A stretch of DNA of 9,616 bases from Alphaproteobacteria bacterium (GCA_030428405.1 JAUIEH010000071.1:1-9616); one strand, 5' to 3'. Numbered from the stretch's first letter, positions 1 through 6,243 are shown. The notes: generated by a model not told the origin, from the sequence alone. A program made the numbers and translations.

Positions 1-40
1 GGGTCCTGGGCGACTAAACGCGCCGCTCTCTCCCAGCGTC

Positions 41-72
41 ATCCCGGGCGAAGCGAAGCGGAGGCCCGGGAT
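41..72. repeat. REP-like palindromic repeat at the 3' end of the GIY-YIG gene
   Basis: A perfect 9-bp inverted repeat (ATCCCGGGC at 41-49, GCCCGGGAT at 64-72) encloses a 14-base loop made of GAAGC-like units. A second short inverted pair lies outside it (CTGGG at 6-10, CCCAG at 32-36). The inner arm ends exactly one base before the stop codon of the neighbouring minus-strand gene. There is no T-run after either arm, so it does not read as a classical intrinsic terminator. The form, GC-rich arms with a purine-rich loop in an extragenic position, is that of dispersed REP-like elements common in alphaproteobacterial genomes. Copy number cannot be seen from one window, so calling it a repeat family is inference. 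Confidence 0.55.
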
Positions 73-378
73 CTACTGCGGGTCAACCAGATCGAACCAC
101 AGATCGCGCCAGGTTGGGTTCATCGCTTCGATCAATTCGTCCTTCCACGCACGACGCCAATTTTTGATCTGCTTCTCGCGCGCGATGGCCGCCTCAATCG
201 AATCGTGCGGTTCGAACCAGACGAGCTGCGTGATGTCGTAAGTTCGTGTGTGCCCCGGTCTCAGCTTTTCGCGATGCTCGCTGACGCGCCGCACGAGCGC
301 GTTGGTGACGCCGGCATAAATCGCGCCGCGCGGGCGATTGGCGAGAACGTAAACGAAGAACGGTTTAGCGCGTGTCAT
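73..378 (-). CDS. Small GIY-YIG domain nuclease-family protein
   Basis: This 101-residue protein consists almost entirely of one GIY-YIG fold. The first strand carries FVYVLAN (residues 8-14, the GIY position), followed by IYAGVTN (20-26, the YIG position), then an Arg pair (30-31) and EH (34-35). The family's catalytic glutamate is probably E68 in the AREKQIKNWRR segment. Small stand-alone proteins of this kind (UPF0213/YhbQ-like) are predicted single-domain endonucleases with poorly known cellular roles. I chose the ATG at 378, which has AAGG four bases upstream. A GTG at 402 in the same frame also has a purine-rich ribosome site and would add eight residues (MHAVVQGD). The stop codon abuts a REP-like palindrome. 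Codon use is GC-rich like the main chromosome, unlike the AT-rich island just upstream of it. Confidence 0.85.
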   Translation of the reverse strand: MTRAKPFFVYVLANRPRGAIYAGVTNALVRRVSEHREKLRPGHTRTYDITQLVWFEPHDSIEAAIAREKQIKNWRRAWKDELIEAMNPTWRDLWFDLVDPQ

Positions 379-440
379 GTCGCCTTGAACGACGGCATGC
401 ACATAGCCTTTCCCTTTATACCAAACGATTAGACTGCAAT

Positions 441-459
441 CTAAAATAGCTCACGCTAT
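441..459 (-). terminator. Weak hairpin overlapping the stop codon of the 2H gene
   Basis: Read on the minus strand, ATAGC-GTGA-GCTAT forms a 5-bp stem with a GNRA-type tetraloop, followed by TTT. The stem includes the TAG stop codon of the upstream gene (456-458). The short stem and brief T-run make this a weak terminator candidate at best. A second small inverted repeat, TTAGA/TCTAA, lies next to it at about 429-444. Confidence 0.25.
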
Positions 460-1040
460 CGATTAGCTACACTACAAGATAAGTATCTGATTAATTCGAT
501 CAATTTGTCATATCTCTCCAATTTTCCCATGCTCACAATACGAGCTATACTTAATTCTTCATCAAAGCAGCTACTGTATATTTTCATAAGATTTCCAAAT
601 TCAACTGGTATTTCTTTAATTATGTCTATTTTCTTTCCCAATAAAATAATTTTGCTTAAGTTAATCTCTACCCTCCAATCAAATTCTATCAAAGCCCCGT
701 ATATAGCGCGTGCCGTCCATGATTCGGCGCCATCGTAAACGGTAATGTGGGGAGTTGAATCCGCGTAATCACGTTTCCATGCAAGTCGGTCATAAAGGTC
801 TACTTCGCAACGAAAAAAGACCGTCTGCTGCGCATCTAGACCGAAGTGGGCAGGCCGTACGATACGAGCCGCTCCCAGCTCCACGCCCACCCACTTCCGA
901 TAGTTATACGAATTTTCAGTGTACGGCCCCCGAAGCGTAAGGTGCGTTCGCCGCAGTCCATCCGGTTGGGCTAAGAACCGAATAGCAGCGATGCCCGATG
1001 CTAGTGGCTCATTTGTGACATCTGCACCTAGCAACGCCAT
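456..1040 (-). CDS. 2H phosphoesterase-like protein, second gene of the island operon
   Basis: This 194-residue protein carries the two hallmark motifs of the 2H (LigT/cyclic phosphodiesterase-like) superfamily: RTHLTLRGPY with H33 and T35, and TPHITVYDG with H98 and T100, 65 residues apart. In that superfamily the two His-x-Thr motifs form the active site that handles 2',5' or 2',3'-cyclic phosphate bonds; some phage members cut cyclic oligonucleotide signals. The true substrate here is unknown. The C-terminal part (about 115-194) looks helical and matches nothing I recognise. The ATG start overlaps the upstream nucleotidyltransferase stop by one base (TAATG), with GGTGA just before it, so translation is probably coupled. 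Composition is odd: the catalytic half is about 50-54% GC, while the C-terminal part falls to about 23-32%, which suggests a mosaic gene. Confidence 0.75.
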   Translation of the reverse strand: MALLGADVTNEPLASGIAAIRFLAQPDGLRRTHLTLRGPYTENSYNYRKWVGVELGAARIVRPAHFGLDAQQTVFFRCEVDLYDRLAWKRDYADSTPHITVYDGAESWTARAIYGALIEFDWRVEINLSKIILLGKKIDIIKEIPVEFGNLMKIYSSCFDEELSIARIVSMGKLERYDKLIELIRYLSCSVANR

Positions 1041-2017
1041 TAAATCACCAAATACCTCATACGATCACTAGAGTTATTTAACTCCACCAACAACGAATAC
1101 ACCAAATCTCCAAAACTTTCGGCGCGACGGAATGCTGTTTCTCTGTTCGGCTTCTTGTTGAAATACGAAGTTAAATCAGCTTCCGGTTGCCCGGTCTTCT
1201 CCAAAAACCAAGCGTACTCATCAAGTATTTTATCAACGATCGGCGCGCAGGTTGGCACGCGATCCGCGGCATCACTCAGCCGGTCCCGCGGAACCATCGC
1301 CACCATCTTTGACACCTGCTCTGGCGTAACTGGGTCGCGCGTTGAGCACAAATATGCGATGGACGCAAAGCACGTCAGCATTCTACTATATTTTAGCTTA
1401 AAGTTGCGAATCTTTTGCTTAATTTTTTCCTTTCTGTATTGGTCAGGCTGGTTTCTTTTATGCTCATAATTCAAGCACAATGTCTTCCAAAACCGCATTA
1501 TATCGTTAACTAGGAACGTCGGTCGAAAGTCTTCAGGGTGGTCAGGAAAATCGCGAAAGTAGGATTCGATGACGCTTTCGACACAAGAACTATACATAGA
1601 CTGGTTAGATACATACTTGCTCTCTAAAAGCAGCAGCATTCTTCCAGTGAAATGATTGCGAAAATCATCCTCTCGACCGCCGAGCTTGTTCAGCATATCG
1701 TGGCGGTTGAAAATTTCCAAAAATTGGCCGTCGTTGGACGGGTTTGGAAAATCCATTGCATCTGTAATATTGAGCAATTCTGAGAAAACACGTATTGATT
1801 GCAATTTTGAAATTTCTTTATTTCCATTACTTGGATTATACAAGAAAAATAGGTCCACATCAGAAAATTTTGAGCCCTCCAACCTTGCGTAAGAACCAGT
1901 TACGTAAATCGAAAGTCCGTTTAAATCGCTACTTTTTATCTGTTTTCCAACTCGATTCCTTAACTCAGATATCCTCGTTTCTGAGAAAATTTGGCGAGTT
2001 CGGATCAAGCCACTCAT
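1040..2017 (-). CDS. Polymerase-beta-type nucleotidyltransferase, first gene of the island operon
   Basis: This 325-residue protein has the classical nucleotidyltransferase signature near its N terminus: VTGSYARLEGSKFSDVDLFF, with G41-S42 and the metal-binding pair D53 and D55. The third carboxylate is not obvious; D87, D89 or E101 are candidates. The middle (about 168-225) contains NDIMRFWKTLCLNYEHKR and a Lys/Arg-rich stretch ending KLKYSRMLTCF, which resembles the helical C-terminal region of a group of stand-alone bacterial nucleotidyltransferases whose targets are mostly unknown. The fold would transfer a nucleotide to a protein, RNA or small molecule, or make an oligonucleotide; which one cannot be told. 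No membrane segment is seen. The ATG at 2017 has AGGAG seven bases upstream and a candidate promoter before that. It overlaps the following 2H gene by one base. Composition is AT-rich, unlike rlmN upstream. Confidence 0.85.
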   Translation of the reverse strand: MSGLIRTRQIFSETRISELRNRVGKQIKSSDLNGLSIYVTGSYARLEGSKFSDVDLFFLYNPSNGNKEISKLQSIRVFSELLNITDAMDFPNPSNDGQFLEIFNRHDMLNKLGGREDDFRNHFTGRMLLLLESKYVSNQSMYSSCVESVIESYFRDFPDHPEDFRPTFLVNDIMRFWKTLCLNYEHKRNQPDQYRKEKIKQKIRNFKLKYSRMLTCFASIAYLCSTRDPVTPEQVSKMVAMVPRDRLSDAADRVPTCAPIVDKILDEYAWFLEKTGQPEADLTSYFNKKPNRETAFRRAESFGDLVYSLLVELNNSSDRMRYLVI

Positions 2018-2024
2018 TGCGGAG

Positions 2025-2067
2025 CTCCTGCACGTACAAGTATAAAGCTATATATCCTTGCTATAAA
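2025..2067 (-). promoter_or_regulatory. Candidate sigma-70 promoter and RBS for the NTase/2H operon
   Basis: On the minus strand, TTTATA (2062-2067) and TATACT (2039-2044) are separated by exactly 17 bases, matching the -35 and -10 consensus at 4/6 and 5/6. AGGAG (2025-2029) follows, seven bases before the ATG at 2017. Transcription would start near 2032, giving a short leader of about 15 bases. A direct repeat GCTATA (2047-2052 and 2060-2065) overlaps the spacer and the -35 box and could bind a regulator, but in such AT-rich DNA it may be chance. The presence of its own promoter suggests that the island is expressed independently of rlmN. Confidence 0.5.
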
Positions 2068-2088
2068 ATTTTTGGTTGTAAACTCGCT

Positions 2089-3258
2089 TTACGCCCCCGC
2101 CCGCCGCTCACTCGCCCGGACCTTCACGCTTTCGCTTTTCAGCTGGCCGCAGGCGGCGAAGATGTCGCGGCCGCGCGGGGTGCGAATGGGTGAGGCGTAG
2201 CCGGCGCGGTTCACGACTTCGGCGAAGCGTTCGATGGTTTCCCAGTCGGAGCATTCATAGGGCGCATCCGGCCACGGATTAAACGGGATGAGATTGATCT
2301 TGGCGGGAATGCCCGAGAGCATTTTGACCAGCGCCTTGGCTTCGGCGATGGAGTCGTTCACGCCTTTCAGCATCACATATTCAAACGTGATCCGGCGCGC
2401 ATTCGACAGGCCCGGATAATCCCGGCACGCCTGCATCAGCTCTTCCAGCGGCCATTTGCGGTTGATCGGCACGAGCACGTCGCGCAGCGCGTCATTGGTC
2501 GCATGCAGAGAAATCGCGAGCATGGCGGAGGTGTCATAGCCCAGCCGCGCCATCTCGGAGACCACGCCGGAGGTCGAGACCGTGATCCGCCTGCGCGAGA
2601 TGGAAATGCCCTCGCCGTCCGAAATGACGTCCATCGCCTTGGCGACATTGTCGAGATTATAAAGCGGCTCGCCCATGCCCATGAAGACGATGTTCGTGAG
2701 CTGACGGTCCTCATTCGAGGTTGGCCATTCCTCAAGGTCATCGCGCGCGATCATCACTTGAGCGACGATCTCGGCCGCGGTCAGATTGCGCACCAGGCGC
2801 TGCGTGCCGGTGTGGCAGAACGTGCAGTTGAGCGTGCAGCCGACCTGGCTTGAAACGCAAAGCGCGCCCGCCCGGCCGACGCCGGGAATGAACACCGCCT
2901 CCACCTCCGCCCCATCGGCGAGGCGGATGAGATATTTGCGCGTGCCGTCGGTGGAGATGAGCCGCGTCGAGATTTCCGGACGCGCCAGGGTGAAGCGCTC
3001 TTCAAGGCTGGCGCGCATCGCCTTGGCGACATTGGTCATCGCGGAAAAATCCATGACGCCGAAATGATAGACCCAGCGCCAGAGCTGGTCGGCGCGCATC
3101 TTGGCCTGACGCTCGGGCACGCCGATTTCCAGCATGGCGGCGCGCAGCTCGGCGCGCGTCAGGCCGATGAGCGAGGGTGGCGCGCTTTCGCGTTCGCCGC
3201 CGGCAGGCATCGCCGGTGCGTTGGGATTGGCTTTTTCGATATCGAGCGCGCGGTTCAT
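2089..3258 (-). CDS. rlmN: Dual-specificity 23S rRNA / tRNA adenine-C2 methyltransferase RlmN
   Basis: RlmN is a radical-SAM enzyme that methylates C2 of A2503 in 23S rRNA and of A37 in certain tRNAs. This 389-residue protein has the full set of diagnostic residues. The CxxxCxxC cluster motif is at C141, C145 and C148. C134 in ALCVSSQVGC corresponds to the conserved E. coli Cys118, and C370 in the near C-terminal AACGQL corresponds to the methyl-carrying Cys355. FMGMGEPLYN (192-201) is the SAM-binding motif, and LAISLHA and LIPFNPWP are also present. I start it at ATG 3258; an in-frame ATG at 3276 would add six residues, and neither has a strong ribosome site. The frame stays open much further upstream, but that part runs antisense to the decarboxylase gene and is not protein-like. 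The TAA stop marks the edge of the AT-rich island. Confidence 0.95.
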   Translation of the reverse strand: MNRALDIEKANPNAPAMPAGGERESAPPSLIGLTRAELRAAMLEIGVPERQAKMRADQLWRWVYHFGVMDFSAMTNVAKAMRASLEERFTLARPEISTRLISTDGTRKYLIRLADGAEVEAVFIPGVGRAGALCVSSQVGCTLNCTFCHTGTQRLVRNLTAAEIVAQVMIARDDLEEWPTSNEDRQLTNIVFMGMGEPLYNLDNVAKAMDVISDGEGISISRRRITVSTSGVVSEMARLGYDTSAMLAISLHATNDALRDVLVPINRKWPLEELMQACRDYPGLSNARRITFEYVMLKGVNDSIAEAKALVKMLSGIPAKINLIPFNPWPDAPYECSDWETIERFAEVVNRAGYASPIRTPRGRDIFAACGQLKSESVKVRASERRAGA

Positions 3259-3333
3259 AACGATGCGAGATAGCATGCGCGCGCACTGATTCCCATCTGG
3301 GGGAGCGGCGCGAGACGATGAGGCGGCGTTTTG

Positions 3334-4476
3334 ATGAGCAATGCGTGGTGGAGCGTAAAGCGCGAGACTCTTTTGGCGCTGATGGAGGCGCGCGCCTCGG
3401 CCTATGTCTATGACCTGGAGACGGTCGCTGCGCGCTGTGCGGAGCTCAAGGCGCTCTCGGCCGTCGACCGCGTCTGGTATGCGATCAAGGCGAATGCGCA
3501 TCCTGAATTGCTGCGCGCGGTGGTCGATGCGGGTCTGGGGCTGGAATGCGTATCGGTCGAGGAGCTGCGCCATGCGCGCGCAGCGCTGCCGAATGGCGGC
3601 GCGGGCAATCTTCTGTTCACGCCCAATTTCGCCGCGCGCGCGGAATATCAGGAAGCCCTCGACATCGGCGCGCAGATCACGCTGGACGGGCTTTATCCGC
3701 TCGAGGCCTGGCCGGAGATGTGGCGCGGCGTCGAGGTGATCGCGCGCTTCAACCCGGACCGGCCGCGCGGCCATCACCGCCATGTCCACACCGCCGGTCC
3801 GCGCGCCAAGTTCGGCGTGCCCATAAGCGACGCCGACCAATTCGCCGCGCTTGCCGATAAGGCCGGCGCGCATGTGACGGGGCTGCACGCGCATGCGGGC
3901 TCGGGCGTGGACGATCCCTCGCACTGGCGCGAAATCGGCATGGTGCTGGGCGGACTGCGCGACAAATTTCCCGATGCGGACATGTTCAATCTCGGCGGCG
4001 GTCTGGGCGTGCCGGCCACAGCCGAGGCGCCCCGGCTTGATTTCGAAGCGTTCAACGCCTCGCTCGAAGCGCTCAAGCTGGATACGCCCGGCATTAAGCT
4101 CTGGCTCGAGCCCGGCCGCTATGTCGCGGCTGAGGCCGGCGTGCTCTTATCCCGCGTCACGCAGGTGAAGACCGCGCATGGCGCGCGTTTCATCGGCATT
4201 GCGACCGGCATGAACTCGCTCATCCGGCCCGCGCTCTACAACGCCGTCCATGAGATCGTGAATCTCAGCCGCATCGATGCGGAAGCCGAAGGGCTCGCCT
4301 CCGTCGTCGGACCGATTTGCGAAAGCGCGGACGCGCTCGGCGTCGACCGGCTCCTGCCCCGCGCCGAGGAAGGCGACGTCATGTTGATCGCCAATGCGGG
4401 CGCTTACGGTCACACCATGTCGTCGCACTACAATATGCGCGCGCCCGCCGAGGAGATCATTCTTGAGCCAAGCTGA
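3334..4476 (+). CDS. Fold-type III PLP decarboxylase, diaminopimelate-decarboxylase-like
   Basis: This 380-residue protein belongs to the alanine-racemase-fold PLP decarboxylases. K52 in YAIKAN is the expected Schiff-base lysine. LHAHAGSG (184-191), NLGGGLGVP (219-227) and LEPGRY (258-263) are the PLP phosphate and substrate loops. PICES (327-331) has the CE[S/T] form typical of meso-diaminopimelate decarboxylases rather than the CD form of ornithine decarboxylases. NAGAYGHTMSSHYN (354-367) closes the site. It is shorter than usual LysA (about 420) and resembles the decarboxylase half of fused aspartokinase-DAP decarboxylases. It may be the cell's lysine enzyme or a second copy with another amino-acid substrate. 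ATG 3334 follows GAGG at 3320-3323; a TTG at 3331 is an alternative start. The gene diverges from rlmN and overlaps the following acetyltransferase by 14 bases. Confidence 0.85.
   Translation: MSNAWWSVKRETLLALMEARASAYVYDLETVAARCAELKALSAVDRVWYAIKANAHPELLRAVVDAGLGLECVSVEELRHARAALPNGGAGNLLFTPNFAARAEYQEALDIGAQITLDGLYPLEAWPEMWRGVEVIARFNPDRPRGHHRHVHTAGPRAKFGVPISDADQFAALADKAGAHVTGLHAHAGSGVDDPSHWREIGMVLGGLRDKFPDADMFNLGGGLGVPATAEAPRLDFEAFNASLEALKLDTPGIKLWLEPGRYVAAEAGVLLSRVTQVKTAHGARFIGIATGMNSLIRPALYNAVHEIVNLSRIDAEAEGLASVVGPICESADALGVDRLLPRAEEGDVMLIANAGAYGHTMSSHYNMRAPAEEIILEPS
4451..4465 (+). promoter_or_regulatory. RBS that fixes a TTG start for the GNAT gene
   Basis: AGGAG at 4451-4455 lies seven bases before TTG 4463-4465, inside the end of the decarboxylase gene. 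The only upstream ATG in this frame (4394) would add 23 Arg- and Cys-rich residues unlike the family, and no ATG lies nearby downstream, so TTG is the likely start. Confidence 0.65.
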
Positions 4477-5053
4477 GAACCTGCGCCTGATCGACATTCA
4501 GGCCGCCGATGATGGCCAGCTCAAGGCCTGCGCCGAAATCCTCGTCGCAGCGCTCGCGCACCATCCTTCCGCCTGGAAAACCGAGGAAGATGCGATCGAG
4601 GAGATTGCGAGCTTCTTCACCGAGGTCGAGCGGCTGGCGTTCGCAGCGCTCGACGGCGCCGACGTCGTCGGCTGGATCGGCGCGATCAAGCACACCAAAC
4701 AGCTCTGGGAGCTTCACCCGCTGGTGGTGGCGCCTGCGCGTCAGGGCCAGGGCGCGGGCTCGCTCCTCTTGTCAGCGCTTGAACGCCGGGCGCGCAATGA
4801 CGGCGCGCTGACGCTCTGGCTCGGCTCGGATGATGATTTCGGCGGGACATCGATATTCGGGACCGATCCGTTTCCGGACATTCTCGCCGCAGCCGCCCGG
4901 ATCGAAGCGCTAGAGGATGCGCCCGCGCGCCACCCGATCGGTTTCTACCGCAAGCGAGGCTTCACCGTCGCGGGCCTGTTTCCGGACGCAACCGGACCCG
5001 GCCGCCACGACATCCTGCTGGCCAAGCGGCTGGGTGATGTTCCAGCCGCTTAG
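4463..5053 (+). CDS. AAC(6')-like GNAT N-acetyltransferase
   Basis: This 196-residue GNAT protein resembles the AAC(6')-like branch, which acetylates primary amines with acetyl-CoA and includes aminoglycoside 6'-N-acetyltransferases and relatives of unknown substrate. Visible signatures are VVGWIGAIK (68-76), WELHPLVVAP (82-91), the acetyl-CoA pyrophosphate loop RQGQGAGS (93-100), TLWLGSDDDFGGTS (117-130), HPIGFYRKRGF (157-167) and the end FPDATGPGRHDILLAKRL (173-190). Family likeness is strong, but drug resistance should not be assumed: chromosomal members often lack it. It overlaps the decarboxylase by 14 bases and shares its operon, so its natural substrate could be an amine connected with that enzyme (inference). 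Start is TTG, chosen from its ribosome site. It ends 18 bases before the convergent VOC gene. Confidence 0.85.
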   Translation: MSQAENLRLIDIQAADDGQLKACAEILVAALAHHPSAWKTEEDAIEEIASFFTEVERLAFAALDGADVVGWIGAIKHTKQLWELHPLVVAPARQGQGAGSLLLSALERRARNDGALTLWLGSDDDFGGTSIFGTDPFPDILAAAARIEALEDAPARHPIGFYRKRGFTVAGLFPDATGPGRHDILLAKRLGDVPAA

Positions 5054-5071
5054 CGTCCGGCTTCACCCGAC

Positions 5072-5545
5072 TTATTGCCCGCCCGATTGCATATCAGTCC
5101 AGCGCCGCTGCATTTCCTCCGCACTCACCTCTTCGATGCGCGCGGCCAGGAACCACGAATAGCCGAACGGGTCTGCGACCATCGCGACGCGATCGCCGAA
5201 AAACTCGAGTTTCGGTTCACGCACCAATGTCGCGCCGGCCTCAACCGCGCGCGCGACAGCCGCGTCCACGTCCTCGACATAAAGATGCAGCTTGACCGGC
5301 GAGCCGCCGATCGTCCCGGGCGCCTGCGCGCCGAAATCCGGATACTCGTCCGACAACATCACCACCGTGTCGCCGATATCGAGCTCGGCATGACCGATCT
5401 TTGCGCCATCATTCTCCGTCAGGCGAAAGCGCTCTGTTGCTCCAAACGCCGCCTTGTAGAGCGCGATCGCATCAGCGGCGTCGTGCACGACCAAATGCGC
5501 GGTCAGGCGTGGCTGACCGGCTGGAATCGGATTGACTGCACCCAT
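5072..5545 (-). CDS. VOC-superfamily (glyoxalase/bleomycin-resistance/PhnB-like) protein
   Basis: This 157-residue protein has the paired beta-alpha-beta-beta-beta layout of the vicinal oxygen chelate superfamily. The N-terminal module contains LTAHLVVHDAADAIALYKAAFGA (14-36) and GHAELDIGDTVVML (51-64). The C-terminal module contains VKLHLYVEDVDAAVARAVEAGA (84-105) and GDRVAMVADPFGYSWFLA (117-134). The type is closest to PhnB-like proteins, whose reactions are mostly undefined, so no substrate is assigned. H51 and E54 of GHAEL and residues in DPFGYSW are the positions to compare with metal ligands. The ATG at 5545 has GGAG seven bases upstream. It is divergent from a TetR regulator and shares a short control region with a perfect palindrome, so it is probably the regulator's target. 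Confidence 0.85.
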   Translation of the reverse strand: MGAVNPIPAGQPRLTAHLVVHDAADAIALYKAAFGATERFRLTENDGAKIGHAELDIGDTVVMLSDEYPDFGAQAPGTIGGSPVKLHLYVEDVDAAVARAVEAGATLVREPKLEFFGDRVAMVADPFGYSWFLAARIEEVSAEEMQRRWTDMQSGGQ

Positions 5546-5571
5546 CGCGGCGCTCCATCATTAATTACGAA

Positions 5572-5585
5572 ACGTTACGTAACGT
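5572..5585. promoter_or_regulatory. Perfect palindromic operator candidate between the VOC and tetR-type genes
   Basis: ACGTTACGTAACGT is a perfect 14-bp dyad. Its centre (5578/5579) lies within about one base of the midpoint between the two divergent start codons (5545 and 5614), in an unusually AT-rich 68-bp gap for this region. TetR regulators commonly bind such a dyad in their own divergent promoter, so binding would be expected to repress both genes. No convincing -35/-10 pair could be assigned on either strand. Confidence 0.65.
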
Positions 5586-5613
5586 ATTTAGTTGAGCCTC
5601 GGCAAGCGATTTT

Positions 5614-6243
5614 ATGAGCGAAGCGAAGACACCCAAGCGCGGCCGCCCGAGAAGCCAGGCTGCGCGTATACGAATTTTGGCGGCGGCGCGGGCGCTGATG
5701 GAGCGAGGCGGTCCTGCGGCTGTGACCATGGAGGCGCTGGCGGCGCGCGCGAAAGTCGGCAAGCCGACGATCTACCGCTCCTGGCCGAACGCGCAGGCCG
5801 TGGCCATGGCGGCGCTGGCCGAGGGCGCATTCGCGCATGACGAAGACGGCGCCGACGATGCGGAGGCGAGCGATCCTATCACCGCCATTGAGGAACATCT
5901 CGTCAAAGTCGTTGCGACATTTTCTTCGCGGGCGGGCAAGTCCGCCGCCCAGCTCGTCGCAGCCAGCGACGGCGCCACCGAAATCGCCAAGGCGTTCCGC
6001 AATCAGATCATGCTGCGCAGCCGCGAGGAAGGCCGCGCACTCCTCGAGCGCGCTCTCGCCGCAGGCGCGCTGCGCAAGGACGTCGATGTCGAAGCCGCGC
6101 TCGACCTTGTTTACGGCCCGGTCTTTTTTCGTTTGCTGATGGGCCACCGTCCCCTGAACGAGGCGTTTGCGCGCCAGATTGCGGCTGAAGCAATGCCCGG
6201 CCTCGCCGCCAATCCCGGTCGCATGCGACGCAAGCGCGGTTGA
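5614..6243 (+). CDS. TetR/AcrR-family transcriptional regulator
   Basis: This 209-residue protein has the usual TetR layout. A basic N-terminal tail (KRGRPRSQ) is followed by a DNA-binding domain, with RIRILAAARALMERGG as helix 1 and VTMEALAARAKVGKPTIYRSWPN (37-59) as the helix-turn-helix with the family's TIYR signature. A helical ligand-binding and dimer domain runs from about 65 to 195 and has no recognisable ligand motif. The end is basic (GRMRRKRG). TetR proteins usually repress the divergent neighbour and themselves until a small molecule binds. Here the neighbour is a VOC protein, with a perfect palindrome between them. The DUF6065-like gene 61 bases downstream on the same strand may be co-transcribed. 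The ATG at 5614 has only a poor ribosome site. Confidence 0.9.
   Translation: MSEAKTPKRGRPRSQAARIRILAAARALMERGGPAAVTMEALAARAKVGKPTIYRSWPNAQAVAMAALAEGAFAHDEDGADDAEASDPITAIEEHLVKVVATFSSRAGKSAAQLVAASDGATEIAKAFRNQIMLRSREEGRALLERALAAGALRKDVDVEAALDLVYGPVFFRLLMGHRPLNEAFARQIAAEAMPGLAANPGRMRRKRG

Larger units (their letters stand above)
420..2088. mobile_element. AT-rich accessory island carrying an NTase / 2H-phosphoesterase operon
   Basis: Base composition drops sharply between the GIY-YIG gene and the rlmN stop codon. Hand counts of 60-base blocks give about 23-32% GC at 481-660, 25% at 1381-1440 and 27% at 1801-1860, while the genes on both sides are visibly GC-rich (about 60% or more). The AT-rich stretch begins at the last base of rlmN (2089) and ends just before the GIY-YIG start. 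No integrase, transposase, tRNA gene or clear flanking direct repeat is visible, so how it arrived is unknown. A few internal blocks are GC-richer (68% at 841-900, 63% at 1261-1320), so the segment is a mosaic. I interpret it as horizontally acquired cargo of about 1.65 kb. Confidence 0.6.

Noticed and set aside
456..2017. Reading the island as a standard CBASS or AbiE system
   Set aside because: No recognisable effector (membrane, nuclease or phospholipase) accompanies the NTase, and the partner protein has HxT motifs rather than an AbiEi-type winged-helix antitoxin pattern.
1795..2193. Plus-strand open frame of 132 codons crossing the NTase start and the rlmN end
   Set aside because: It spans the sharp composition boundary, lies antisense to two supported genes and shows no domain-like pattern.
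3259..3924. The rlmN frame stays open for about 220 codons upstream, antisense to the decarboxylase gene
   Set aside because: This part is Arg-rich, unlike any RlmN N terminus, and mirrors the GC-rich codons of the well-supported decarboxylase; RlmN motifs and normal length fit a start at 3258.
4463..5053. Calling the GNAT gene an antibiotic-resistance gene
   Set aside because: AAC(6')-like signatures are clear, but chromosomal relatives often have other substrates and no mobile element or resistance cluster is nearby.
5044..5062. AGCCG...CGGCT inverted repeat at the end of the GNAT gene, a possible terminator
   Set aside because: Only a 5-bp stem partly inside the coding region and no T-run; not distinguishable from chance in GC-rich DNA.
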